Positions 1-11,439 of a stretch of 64,000 nucleotides of DNA are shown piece after piece; within the stretch, counting starts at the first letter, position 1, and each line of letters begins with the position of its first letter. Where the stretch lies: NCBI GenBank assembly GCA_008933995.1, contig WARS01000016.1:15814886-15878885 (forward strand). Direction: 5' to 3'. The translations under genes were made by a program, and so were the position numbers. This stretch comes from Datnioides undecimradiatus (taxonomy: Eukaryota > Chordata > Actinopteri > Lobotiformes > Datnioididae). Under the pieces are notes generated by a model. It had not been told where the DNA came from, made no database searches, and saw nothing but the letters and a program-made list of their open reading frames with translations.

Positions 1-1365
1 ACGCAGCCACACACACATAAACACACAGAGAGCAGTGGTCTTTATGAGCGATGGCCTGTCGGTCCACTTCAATCTCAGGCCTGATGATCTCAACTGGTGT
101 TGATTCACGCCTCACTGCTCAGAAATGTGTGTGAATGGAGGGTACTGGGTGGATGGGTTAGTTTGTGTGTGTGTGTGTGCATGTGCACAGTACATCGCTG
201 TGCTGTTTTAAAGACAATGTGTGCATTAGTGTGCTCGCGTTTGTTTGCTCACTAAGTGCATGTCCGTCTGTGTGAGGCGCACGCACATGTGGCCCACCAA
301 GGTTGTCTCACTCATCGTGTCACCAGCAGCCAGTCTACTAGCCCGGCTTTACTCCACTTATCCTGTGTTAGAGTGTGTGTGTGTGTGTCTCCACTTTCCA
401 TGCAGCAGAGATATTGTCCAGCAGGCTTGATGTCAAAAGCAATAGCGAAATTTCATTTTGTATTCATTTTTCAAAAGAGCATATCCTGATGTTAGATTTC
501 ATCGCCTTTTCAGACTGTTGTTTGACAGTTTGCATTCTGCCAGGATCCAATATCTACACAATAGGATTCCCCTATTCTAATGATGCTATACATACATAAC
601 ATTGCCTTATGTAATATTAAAACAATATGTTTCAACTTGTTTTCCTACAGTATAGCTGAAATGACTGAATATTGATCAGCAACTTTTATGATAATCAAGG
701 GAACATCATCAACAAGAGTCAGATAAAAACCCACCTTATTTACTCTATTTTTTTTTACATTATTTTGCTTAATATCCTTATTTTTCTAGCAAAAAAAAAT
801 AAGCCAAAGATATAAAATAATGATCTAAAAAGAACAAAAGTTAATAGAACATATGATTTTTTTTGTCATGATATTGGTATGATTTTGGTCTAAAATTTTG
901 GAAGAGACAAAACAAAGATTGAGGCAAAAAGAAAACAGTAAAACTGAAAATAGTTTGTTATTTTCCTTTCACGATACCATGTTATTCAAGAGACGCTGTG
1001 GCTGACAAATTCTAATTAGAAGCATGGCTAAGTGGATGACTTGGCTGTGGAGATGCATGGTGCTGATTTTAAACACAATGCACACAATAGTTCATCTAGC
1101 TCTGCACAATAGACAATGTTGCTCCGGCATATTGCACTGGAAAGAAAATGTGCTATTGCCACGTGTGGGATAACAACCATCGTTTCATTTATACTTACAT
1201 AAAATTATCCCAGTAGCCACACAGAAACACAGGAACAAAGATGTTTTTCTCCTCCACGTACAAGACAAAAGCATGAACATCAGTTATGATCATGTTATAT
1301 TAAGTTTGATTATATGCTTTCACTGCCTGTTGTCTGTTTTATCTTCCTAGTGCATTTTACATCGC
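1..1365. other. sgcz: Intronic sequence, no gene seen
   Basis: The first 400 bases are rich in TG/CA steps, with (TG)8 at 164-179 and (GT)8 at 373-388. From 600 to 1300 the sequence is AT-rich with A and T runs. The short open frames at 245-600 overlap the TG repeats and look like chance. I see no RNA gene or regulatory site that I can support. Confidence 0.6.
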
Positions 1366-1620
1366 TCCTCTCTAACCCAGCAACTTCACTCCCCACTTCT
1401 CTTTTGCCTCATCTCACCCCTTATCTTCTCCTCTTTCTTCCCCTTCTCCTTCCTCCTTTTCTCAACTCTTCTCTTTCTCTTCATCCTACTTCCTCTTCCC
1501 TTGCAGGGCCCCTATGGCAGATTCTCCTCCTCTTCTTTCATGCTTAATCTTTTCTTGTCTTTTATCCCTCATCCCTCTGCTTTTTCTCCTCTACGTTCTT
1601 GTCTTTGGAGGCTACCCAGC
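1366..1620 (+). repeat. Polypyrimidine tract
   Basis: About 250 bases are strongly C/T-biased on the + strand. The tract contains CTTCCCTTGCAG at about 1495-1506, which resembles a splice acceptor, but the following bases show no recognisable exon. It is followed by (GT)23 and then a purine-rich block. Confidence 0.75.
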
Positions 1621-1629
1621 CTCTGTGGA

Positions 1630-1631
<2 letters not shown>

Positions 1632-1678
<47 letters not shown>
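1632..1678 (+). repeat. (GT)23 microsatellite
   Basis: This is 47 bases of uninterrupted alternating G and T. It is one of the longest pure dinucleotide runs in the window and lies between a pyrimidine-rich and a purine-rich block. Confidence 0.97.
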
Positions 1679-1679
<1 letters not shown>

Positions 1680-1754
1680 AGACTAGATTGCCAGACTTCC
1701 AGCCTGAAAACAGAGGGGATCAAAATAGATCAGTTTGATTTCCCGGTCCTCCTC

Positions 1755-2165
1755 CTGTTTTCCTTCTTCTTTCTCCATGAGCAAGAAGAGGAGAAAAGTG
1801 GGCTGTTATATTTCCCCTTGATATGCCCTCTCCTGGTGGAGGAGCAGAAGACTGAAAGCATAGGGGATACAGGTGATGAAGTGAGGGGAAACAAAGGCAA
1901 ACAGAGAAGGGTTACAGAAAAGATGAAGTAGGGGGAGAGGAGCAAGAGCAGAGAATGAGGAATAGAAGAGATGGCATGATTGGAGGTGAGATGAGAAAGA
2001 CCAGAAAGAGAGAACCAAAGGAAGCTGATGATGGTATAGGGAAAAATGGACAATCAGGTAGGTGAAGAGAACAAATGATAATTGTTGGATGATGAAATGA
2101 GGGGAAAAGAGACACAATATAAGATGAACTGATGATGGATGAGGAAAAAAGTTTTAAAAGTGATG
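1755..2165 (+). repeat. Purine-rich tract
   Basis: About 400 bases are biased to A and G on the + strand, with many GAAGAG, GGAGAGG and GATGATG words. Minus-strand open frames here (1730-2117) are rich in Ser, Leu, Phe and Pro. That is what translating a polypyrimidine strand gives, so they are not treated as genes. Confidence 0.7.
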
Positions 2166-5100
2166 ATCTGATTGCATCTATTGTATCGCTAGAACAAGCC
2201 CGGTGAGAAGATTACAGAGCATTTGATTTCAACTGACTCTGTAGGCAATTTCCTCTGTGTTTCCTTTGTTTTGCTCACAAAATGCACAAATGCAAGACAC
2301 ACACACTGCTTGTAAGGTACATTATTGGTGATCATCAGCATATTATTGCCATTATTATATTTCCCTCTTTGTGTGACTTTCACTTTTAAAAGGGAAGTCC
2401 TGTAGCGGCCACTGTGTAAATCCAATAAGGAATTGATCACAGCACAGAGCTCCTGTTAACATGGCAATTTTGCTCAAACTGGAGAGAAGCCACAATTATG
2501 TACAAGAGGCAAAACAATGGCCTGTGCAGGATTTTAGGTCTTATTTAAAGGTCTTGTCTTTAATTAGCAACACATTTCTTCAAATACAAGAATATTAATT
2601 GTATTTTGCCTGAAAGTGCAATTTGCCAAAACCTGGTTTTTGGAGAGCACGCCAGGACACCAAAGCTTACTGACTTGCCGATGCAGACACAAACACTGAC
2701 CTCCGCTTCAAATATTGGTGCTTTAATATTTAATTTTCATTATTTTTAAATCCCATGTCCTGTTTACTTTTTCCTAGTTTAGATGATAGGCTATTGCAAA
2801 CAATCTCTTTTTTTATGTTGAAGCAAGATTAAAAGGCTACAGACAGAAATGAAAAAGTGAATGAAGAAAAAGCGAGAGGGGGATGAGTTTCTTCAGGCTT
2901 TTCCAGTCTAGTTTCCAATTAAGAGCATTCCTTTTTGTTAAGGTGCAGTGTTATAGTGATATTAATTAATTAAAATTTTAAGCAAAATCTCTTCAGCTGT
3001 TTTATGTAAAAATAGGGCAACCTTTCAACACGCAGTAATCCCGAAAACTGTTGCAACCAGAAATGTATAAAACGTATGTTTTTTTAAAAACATTTTCATG
3101 TTCAATGCATATGAATGTTTTATGCTTCAATTACAGTATGACATGATTATTCAGTAGACACTCTGTATATAAACACCTGCATGCAACTACTCAGTAAGGG
3201 CTACATGGAGTGAAGTACTTAAGAGAAAAACCAACAACTACATAAACAGAAGAAGAAAATGAACACGTGATTTCAATTTTCAGCATGAAACAGTGTGACA
3301 CAAACCCCACAGCACTGTGGGCCAGTGCTTCTTCCGTGTGTATTTAATAATGATAATGTTATAGTGATTGAATTTCAAAACCGGTGCACATAATAATGTA
3401 GCATCCAACAGAATTGTTGTGTCTTTTTTGACAGATGCAGGGACTTCACTGTGTTTTGTGAATTGATCTCTTTATGTCTTATGTATTCAAATGTTTTGAC
3501 ATTTTACCGGGCATGTTCGGTGTTTTGGATTATAGCTGGTGGCTGTGTAAATACTTTCTTTCGAGGCTGTGGTCAGATTTATTTACTTGACATTTAAAAA
3601 TATGGAAAAAGAAAAAAAAACCTGTTTAATTTTGGTAGACAGGAGATTTTCGAGATAGCGGTGATAGATGATGAGAAGAAGAAGAAGAATTAGGGATTGG
3701 TGTTATCATGGGGAATTCCTCTTCTTCTTTTGTTTTTGTATAGAAGAGTGGGTTAACATTTATTGTGTATTGCTGTCTAATGGGGATTCCCTTCATTTAT
3801 TAGGAAGCTGTATTCAATCACAGTCACTGAGACATAAAGAAACAGGGAGGTTATGCCCCATGGACCGCATGTGAGCACATTAATCTTCCAGTCTTCTTAT
3901 TTATTCAATTTCAGGTAATACCCAGTCTCCAATCCCTAACATCTAAGTTTTGATTTCATAGGACAACTTCTTCACAGATATTTATATATAACAAGAGAAT
4001 TAAAGCCATCAAACGAGTCACGGTGGTATTACTTTTATTCATCTTTTGTGAGCTTATTCGAACAACCTGAGTGTATGGGTATGATGGTGGCTTAACACAC
4101 ACACAGCATCATCATGTCTGCTGTGACAAATCATAAAAAAAGAAAAACTTGACTGACGGCTGCATGTCATGGCAAACCTTAAGTTATTAGTTACGGGTTA
4201 AATGTATGGTTATATAAATGTAACTGCCAAACATGGTGAGTGATAGTGGGAGCTGAAGGTTACATTGAAAAATGGTTGTTTACAGGAGAGCCGCTCGTGT
4301 CATCAACAAGGGAATCCCTCTCTCTGTGTCTCTAATTTATCTCAGTTTCAAATTGTCATAGAGGCTAGATGGTAAATTTCAAAGGGAAAATGGCTCTAAC
4401 CATTACAATGCAAACTTAGTACAACAGACTTTGAAAGCTCTGTAGAGACAATACGGGGAAAATCAGGATAATGAGGCCAAATGGCCTTCTTTGAAATGGA
4501 AATGGGAAATATAAACCAGCCTAATGAGTAGTCTTTTTTGTGTCTGATATTGGCGACCAATCTATTCTAGTATGGTCCTGTATTGGAAAAAGATGAACCG
4601 CTCTTATTAAATAATGGAAACAGGGCTTGTCATTTCCATCATCTCTGGAAGTCAGGCATGGAGTAACCCTGTTTATCCTGCAGTGCAGTGCTTGTTAACC
4701 CTGTCCTCAAGTGACCACCTGTCCAGCTGTTTTGCTCCAGCTACACTCTTACACATCTTACTAGGTTTAGGGCTACGCATTTCCTTTTACTAGTTATTAC
4801 AATGTAGGGGGCTTGGGGGACACTCTAAAGGCTAAGCTCAGTGTGGTGTAAAGATGAAAACTAAGCTAGTTCTTTTTAAACCTGAATAGGAAAAGAGGCT
4901 TGTTTATCACACTTGTGCGGCCCTGCCAGGTTAGCTTTGCATGGTCTTGATATTCTTTGTCACTACAAAGCCTGAATCGCCGTTGAATGGCCCAGCAATT
5001 CACCCCCACTGAAACAGGACTCTCCAACTTGGTAGTTTCCAGGGAGTTTTTAAACACCACCTTGCCTCTGAAATGGCCTGAGCTGGTCTGCAAAACAACA

Positions 5101-5531
5101 CAGTATAGGGCAAACAGCATATTCGCCATTTGGATGGGACCTTGGAGACCAGGCATTTTCACTTGACAGATACAGATGATAAAAATACTCCCCTCTGACA
5201 CCCAACAGGGAGCTACTTGCCATCCAATTTCTTACCATTTCAGACAGTGAGAGAGAGAAAGGAAGGAGGATCCCTGTTGACACCTGCTGGCATCATATTT
5301 ATTTTTCTTTTATGTCAGATAGAGAGGGATACTGACTACCGAGTAGGGGATTGATAAAGGCTTTGGATAAAAACAAGACAGTGATCGACACAAACTTTAC
5401 AAGGTCGTAAAACAAGGAAAAAAAACTGGAAAAAAAAACCCCATTTGCATCAGACCCAGCAGGAGGCCTGGGTACATGTATCCACCAGCCCGCAGAGTTT
5501 ATGAGTAAGGGTATGAGTAAGGGAACCAACT

Positions 5532-5575
5532 AGACTGTACTGTATCTTATATACATATATATATGTATACAGTCT
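5532..5575. repeat. Inverted repeat with AT core
   Basis: AGACTGTA at 5532-5539 is the reverse complement of TACAGTCT at 5568-5575. Between them lies the palindromic ATACATATATATATGTAT. The right arm resembles the TATACAGTCTATG terminus of the dispersed repeats at 29.08 and 62.09 kb, so it may be a relic of that family. Confidence 0.6.
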
Positions 5576-7588
5576 GTTTATCAAGTAAATTCTAGATGTA
5601 ACGTTAATTGTTCTTACATGATTAAGAAGCAACACTTAATCCAGATAATGCAGAACTGAACTTGATATATGTCACAATTCTACATTAAAATGTCTATGAA
5701 CAACACTTATGCTATACGTTATATCCTCAAGTTTGATCAAGATCTGGTCTGTTCTTGATGACCATCAACGGTGTAGTCATATCACCACTGTCTGCTGGAA
5801 GTCATGAATTTACCTTTTATCCTTATTATTTGTTTAAATAGTGGGCTTTGATATTTGTATTTGTTGCTCTTAAAGTTTAATATATAATCAGCAAAGTAAC
5901 AACGTTCTGCATGAGTTGGCTTGAGTCTGGCTTTCTTGCCAGGTGTATGGCAAATCACCATATTCCGTATCCCCTGATAATGGCTGGCTGGTGTTCTGAA
6001 CACCTGCATTACTGACACCTTCTGTTTGGCATTTATATGTCAGACACCTGTTGTTTTCCTATGCGGGCAGAGGCACAGTTGAATACCATCAGTACCTTAG
6101 AGAGATTCTCTACTGAAAACAATAAAAAGCGTTAGATTCTCATTTAAATACAAAGAGCAAGAATTCCCATGCCAAAAGAAAGCAAAGGCTCCTTTTTTGG
6201 CCCGTGAGGGGAGAGACTAGATATCTCCATTGGCCACATAGTTCTTTATGTTAGGTTTGAATATGAATCTTCACAGTATCATTTTATTTTCACAGCCATT
6301 CTTCAGTAGCCAGTGAAGAGTGACAGGAAAAGTGGGAAAAGAGGGATGTTATGCTGCAGAAGTCGTGAACCGCTTTATAAACTTTGGTGTCATCAATCTG
6401 TATTATGTGCCTTTTAGGGAAGTCACAGCAGCACGATTGAAAAAAAAAAAAAAAGCCATCCAGCTCAGTCTGGCAGCACGTTCTGCTGGGCCTGCAAGCC
6501 TGCGCATTTTTACACAGCACACATTTCTTTTAACCAGCATGGCATCAAGTCTGTATATTTATTTCATTTGTGTTTGCAATCAGACAAATCTGGATGTTAC
6601 ACAGTTATTACTTCAATCATGCAGCTGCAGTTACCACTTTTTTTTTTTTTTAATCAATTTGGAAAATTTGAGGTGGGCAGAAATATATACTTTACTGTTG
6701 GAACAGCTTTAAATGGCACCTGATTTGCCAGCTAGAAATTTATGCTGCACTTTTACACCACAGTTTCTGCCATGATCAACTCCTTTTTAACAGGCCAAAA
6801 TCTTTGGCACATGCCGGATGGTCGTTGGAAGCCTTGTGCCTCAACTGGTTGAGAAAGAAGAGCAAAAGAATTATTAGTATTCCAATGCAAGTTTCACATA
6901 CAGATATAAAGTTATTGTGATAATGATAATATTAACAATTGTAGCTGTGGGTGTTGAGCAGGACTATGGGGTCAGTAGGAGCCTTGTAATCACAGGCTCA
7001 ACAGCTCTCGAGGCATAAAGCAACATGAGGACAGAGGAAAGAGACAAAGAAGCACAAAACTATGGGAGAGAGACTTTAAAAAGTGGATTATAAGTACATA
7101 ACATAAATATGAAGTTATTAAAACATTATTGTAAGCATTGATAACCTTTACATGTAACATAATTGTCAGCTGAACAAGTTTGTAAATATTCTTCATATGA
7201 TTGGTTTCAACTTTATCTGTTTGTCTACGTTAATGCAGGGCTCCTCAAGGGTTGTGTTATCATTCTCTAAATCACTTTGTAGTTTTACACATGATGCATT
7301 TAAATGACATGACTTCTTCTTTCTTTGACCTCATGTACTCATATCAGACAATGCAACAAATGTTCCAAACTTGCGTTCAACCTAATTCAGTAAGTCACAG
7401 GACACCATGAATCTATTTTTCATCTCCCCATTTACAATAATAGGCAACCAGTCTCAGCCAGTTCCATCGGTCCAGGGGGATTACTGCAGGTTAATTGAAC
7501 ATGTTAGGGTCAGACGAAGCTCATACATCTGCCCAAAGTATGCTGATAACAGCCATCGCTCAATCTGTGTGTTTATGTATAGTAAGCT

Positions 7589-7609
7589 TGTGTGTGTGTG
7601 TGTGTGTGT
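7589..7609 (+). repeat. (TG)10 microsatellite
   Basis: A pure TG run, followed after 12 bases by a GA-rich stretch. The surrounding open frames on both strands are created by it. Confidence 0.95.
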
Positions 7610-10442
7610 CTCTGTGAAAGGGAGAGAGATATTGTGATAGAGAAAGAGAGAGAGAATGTGACATCTCTCGCCTCCCTCCATGAACAACCTCCTCATTATT
7701 GCTGTAAAGGTCTTTCTGGTTGTTTTGTTGGTTCATTGTCACTGGAACAGACTCCAGGCTGGATTACACCACCCACCGCCTCCAAGAGCAAAATTACACG
7801 CCGCCGCTGTTTTGTTTTACAATCACACTGAGGGACAAAATAGATACAGCTAGAAATTTAATACCGTCCTCCAATTGTTTTCCATTTGTCAGAGGAATGT
7901 CTTTTAAATGTCCACAAGACTGTGTGTTCCAATGGATTTTCTCATTCTACAGTTTTTCATCTTATTGTGATTCGTGTCTAGTGGCAAAATCATGAGTTTT
8001 GTTTTCTCTGTGACAAGTAATATAATTGATTTTTGTTGTCAGCAAGTGGACAATTTGTGAAGAGGAGATAAGGCATTTTGATTTGTATTTATTTGAGTAA
8101 AGTAAGTAAACATTCAAGGTATGAAACAATGTCAGTGCCTTTAAGGGAGGTGGGACACTATAAAGTGCCTTTTCTGCATTGTGATGATACAAAAAGGTAC
8201 TTTGGTAGAAATATGCTGTACATGTTGTCCCAAGATGTTAAGAAAATTAGGTAGCAGAACATAGTCTGTTTATGTGTCTTATGAACCTCCTCCTCCAATC
8301 CTAAAATCAAAGGCGAAAAGCTTATTTATGGGTGGTTTTACCTTTGCTACTGTGTCAGGGGAGAGCAGGAACAAAACAGAGATTATATTGAAACTCTGCA
8401 AACCTGATCTTCTCACAATGTGCTGCAGTGGCAATGGTGATATGTTTCTTGGAAATTAAGAAAAACTTATGAGAGTCTCTAATGCTATCTTTATTTGAAG
8501 CCAGTTTGAACAATATCAAAGTAAAACTGGAGAAACATTTAGAGTTATTCTTGACTGTCTGACCCTTCTTGTTTTCACATTTATTTTTACAGTCCATACA
8601 AAAATAAGGAGAGTGAGCAGGAGCCAGCGCTGTGCAAGTGGTGGCAGTGTCAGTGAGAGGTGGAAGACCAATTATTTTGCGGAAATATACTGATATGTAA
8701 CTGCTATTGATTATTTGTCTGTAAATTGACAAGACGTGCATTTTAAGAGGTGTAGCTGCCTTTTTTCATTTAATTTTATTTACTTATTTATTTTGCCAAA
8801 TTACTGTTAAAATTACCAGCTAGTTGCAGCTGGTAAAGCTGAACCAAATTTTAATCACCGTTTTCACTGGTGGGCAACTTGTCAAATTTTATCTGTTTTA
8901 TTTTATTATATTTTGTTTTCCTACGTACTCCTGAATTGTAGTTGAGTAGAGCCACAAAATAGCAGAAAATAGAAATAATCATGTACACATACCTCAAAAA
9001 GAAAGAGTTGCTTTACTTCTTAAGTAAACCTTGAGTAGATGTACCTTGGTAAGTCTTTTATGACTGCATATGGAAATTCATTTTTGTCATGCCCTGTTAC
9101 ACAACAGCACCCTTGTGGCTGATAAGGGCTTAGTGCTGAGGTCAAGAATACTTGAACAGGTCCAGATCACGCTGCTGTGCCTTGTAAAGTGGGGGGGATC
9201 AGGTATGCTATCTGTAGGTCTTACTTCAAGCTCCATGTGCCAGCTGGACTCAGAAAGTACTTCAATACAATGGATTCATCACCTGTGCTAAATTTGCTGA
9301 AGTGTCCAGCCTGTTTTTTTGGTTCTTTTTTTGAAGACTGGGGGGCTGACACACTGAGCTGCAGTGGCACAGGGTTACTGTTTTTCCAACACACAACACA
9401 GCAAGGTTTAACTTGATGTGTTGGAGGTTTGCTAGTCAGAAACAAGACAGTAAGAGCTTGTCATCTACAGTCCTTTTCAGCTCATTATGACTGTTTAGGT
9501 TAGTGTTATTCTCCACTGCGATCTGTAAAAGTGATCTGCATATCCACAGGAAACATTCATATCTGCTTGGTTATACACATTTTTACAGGAAAAATCAGTA
9601 AAGCTCAGGAAGTTCTGCTAACTCGGTTGAAAAAAACCATAATGCGTTTCTTCTTTACCATTACAGTTCCAACAGTCAGTGAAAAACTTTTCATTTGGCA
9701 TGGACAGCAGAAATGATTCTGTTAGCATCAGTTGTAGCTTAACACAAGTAGGTTAACACATCATATATGATATGAGAAAGTCTCCAAATTCCAAACCATA
9801 GAGATTCAGGTAGAAGCTGCAGTACCGAGTTGAACACAGATTTCTTTCCAGCCTCAGCACAGACAAACGGAGACTATCGCTGATTGGCTATGGTCCTGCC
9901 ACCAAGCAGACCCGCAGCAGCAGGGCTATCCTTGGCAGTGAGGCAGCAGTGGAAACACATGTCTTCACAGCAGGGAGCAGTGTGGTGCAGCTAAAGCAGA
10001 CCAACATAAGCCCATGGAAAACACCTATAAAACTGTAACAATACATGTTGCATGCAGATGCCAAATGGAGGTGATGCATATAATATTCATTCATATCTAT
10101 CAGGGTTAGACAGTGTACTATGCATTTGCTTTGTGTCATTTTAAACACTTCCTCCATGAAAAAAACATTCAAGACCATCACGTGATCTGCACTCTGAGAT
10201 CGCTTGTGTTTTAAATGAATGACCCCTCTGTATTTGTTGCCTCTATTCAGACGCCGATAACTTTTTGTTTAGTTTTGGCTCACATTGTGCAAAAACCTTG
10301 AGTTTGGTGCACTATTTTCGCACACTGGCTGACTTGTACCAGCTTATGTGACAGCTTTACACTGCAGCACATCTCTTGTAAAGAGACAAGTAGACCTTGG
10401 GGAAAGAGGCTTATAGCGCCAAGGTGACTCTCTCTCTATATA

Positions 10443-10460
10443 TGTGTGTGTGTGTGTGTG
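10443..10460 (+). repeat. (TG)9 microsatellite
   Basis: A short TG run preceded by CTCTCTCTATATA and followed by GTATGTGCATGTGCATGTGC, an imperfect extension. Confidence 0.93.
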
Positions 10461-10509
10461 TTTGTATGTGCATGTGCATGTGCCTTCAATGCTCTGACTC
10501 ATCCTTCAT

Positions 10510-10790
10510 AATGTAAAGAGCGCGCACCCTTGAGATCCTCCCCACACCCCACCTCGCTCTTTCTCTCTTTCAGTTTCTGAGCTCACTCCCTGCCGTTGTT
10601 GCCCTTTCTTTTTCTCTCTGTCTCTCTCTCCCTGAAGCTCTCTCTATCTGTCTCCAACTTCCTTTGTCTCACTCTTTTCTTCCTTCTTTCTCCCATGTGA
10701 ACATCTCCCCGTTTTCTTTCATCTCTTCTTCCTTCCTACCACTTCTTTTTCCATCTCCCTCAATTCTTCTCTCTTGCGTTGTTTAGCCAT
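10510..10790 (+). repeat. Polypyrimidine tract
   Basis: About 280 bases are dominated by C and T with TCTCTCTC blocks. It lies between a TG repeat and a cluster of CA repeats. I see no exon attached to it. Confidence 0.75.
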
Positions 10791-10847
10791 TGGCTGTCTG
10801 CAGTGACTGACAGCATACAAACAAGACTCTTGGGTTGTAGGCTTGAG

Positions 10848-11075
10848 GCGTACACACACACACAAATACACACACTCACTTAGTCTTGCTCACAAAGATG
10901 ATTATTCAAGTCATATAGGAAATTTGCACACACATTGCCACTCACACACACTCCTAAATTCACGTGCAGAACACGTCACAGTAGTGCTGTGCATTGGCAA
11001 AAGTTCTCTCCCTCAGTCTCTCTCTCTTTTTCTCTCACACGCACACAGTCAGGCACACACGCAAGCACCCATATT

Positions 11076-11117
<42 letters not shown>

Positions 11118-11300
11118 TTACTCATCTGTCTGCATGCTGCCATGTACACAGTGCACTGATGGATTGGCCAGAGGCATACACACACATAAACAAACACACA
11201 TCCACCAAGTACCCACCAAGTAAAAAGAGACTCATGCATAAGTCGCATAAACACCTATGTATTCAGACAAGTACACACACACACGCATAAATACACTTTC
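10848..11300 (+). repeat. CA-rich cluster with (CA)20
   Basis: Several imperfect CACACA runs surround a pure (CA)20 at 11077-11116. The open frames here translate as His-Thr repeats, so they are not genes. Confidence 0.93.
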
Positions 11301-11413
11301 ACTGCACATGGCGCTGCCACATACACTTGCGCAGATGGATAGACATGGATCTGATAACCTCATCACCTGATGTCACTCAGTGCTCAACAGGCAAGTTGTT
11401 TTTTTTAACACAT

Positions 11414-11436
11414 ACACACACACACACACACACACA
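11414..11436 (+). repeat. (AC)11 microsatellite
   Basis: A pure AC run after a short T run, separate from the larger CA cluster. Confidence 0.95.
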
Positions 11437-11439
11437 ACC

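Larger units (their letters stand above)
2166..10440. other. sgcz: Intronic sequence, no gene seen
   Basis: This is AT-rich unique-looking DNA. Minor items are A/T runs at 6440-6455 and 6638-6651, an AT palindrome at 5532-5575, and (TG)10 at 7589-7609 followed by GAGA steps. None of the 60-130 codon open frames has a recognisable motif or consistent coding character. Confidence 0.55.

Noticed and set aside
1495..1620. Splice-acceptor-like CTTCCCTTGCAG followed by an open frame
   Set aside because: The downstream bases are a continuation of the pyrimidine tract and GT repeat. They encode no sarcoglycan residues, and there is no donor other than GT repeat units.
1599..2117. Overlapping 61-110 codon frames on both strands
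   Set aside because: They are translations of the GT repeat and of purine/pyrimidine tracts (Cys-Val, Ser-Leu-Phe, Glu-Lys-Arg runs).
6320..6712. 130-codon frame with a poly-Lys stretch
   Set aside because: The Lys run comes from a 14-base A run and the later Phe run from a T run. There is no motif or conserved structure.
10843..11290. 126-codon and overlapping frames rich in His and Thr
   Set aside because: They are produced by the CA repeats on + and the TG complement on -.
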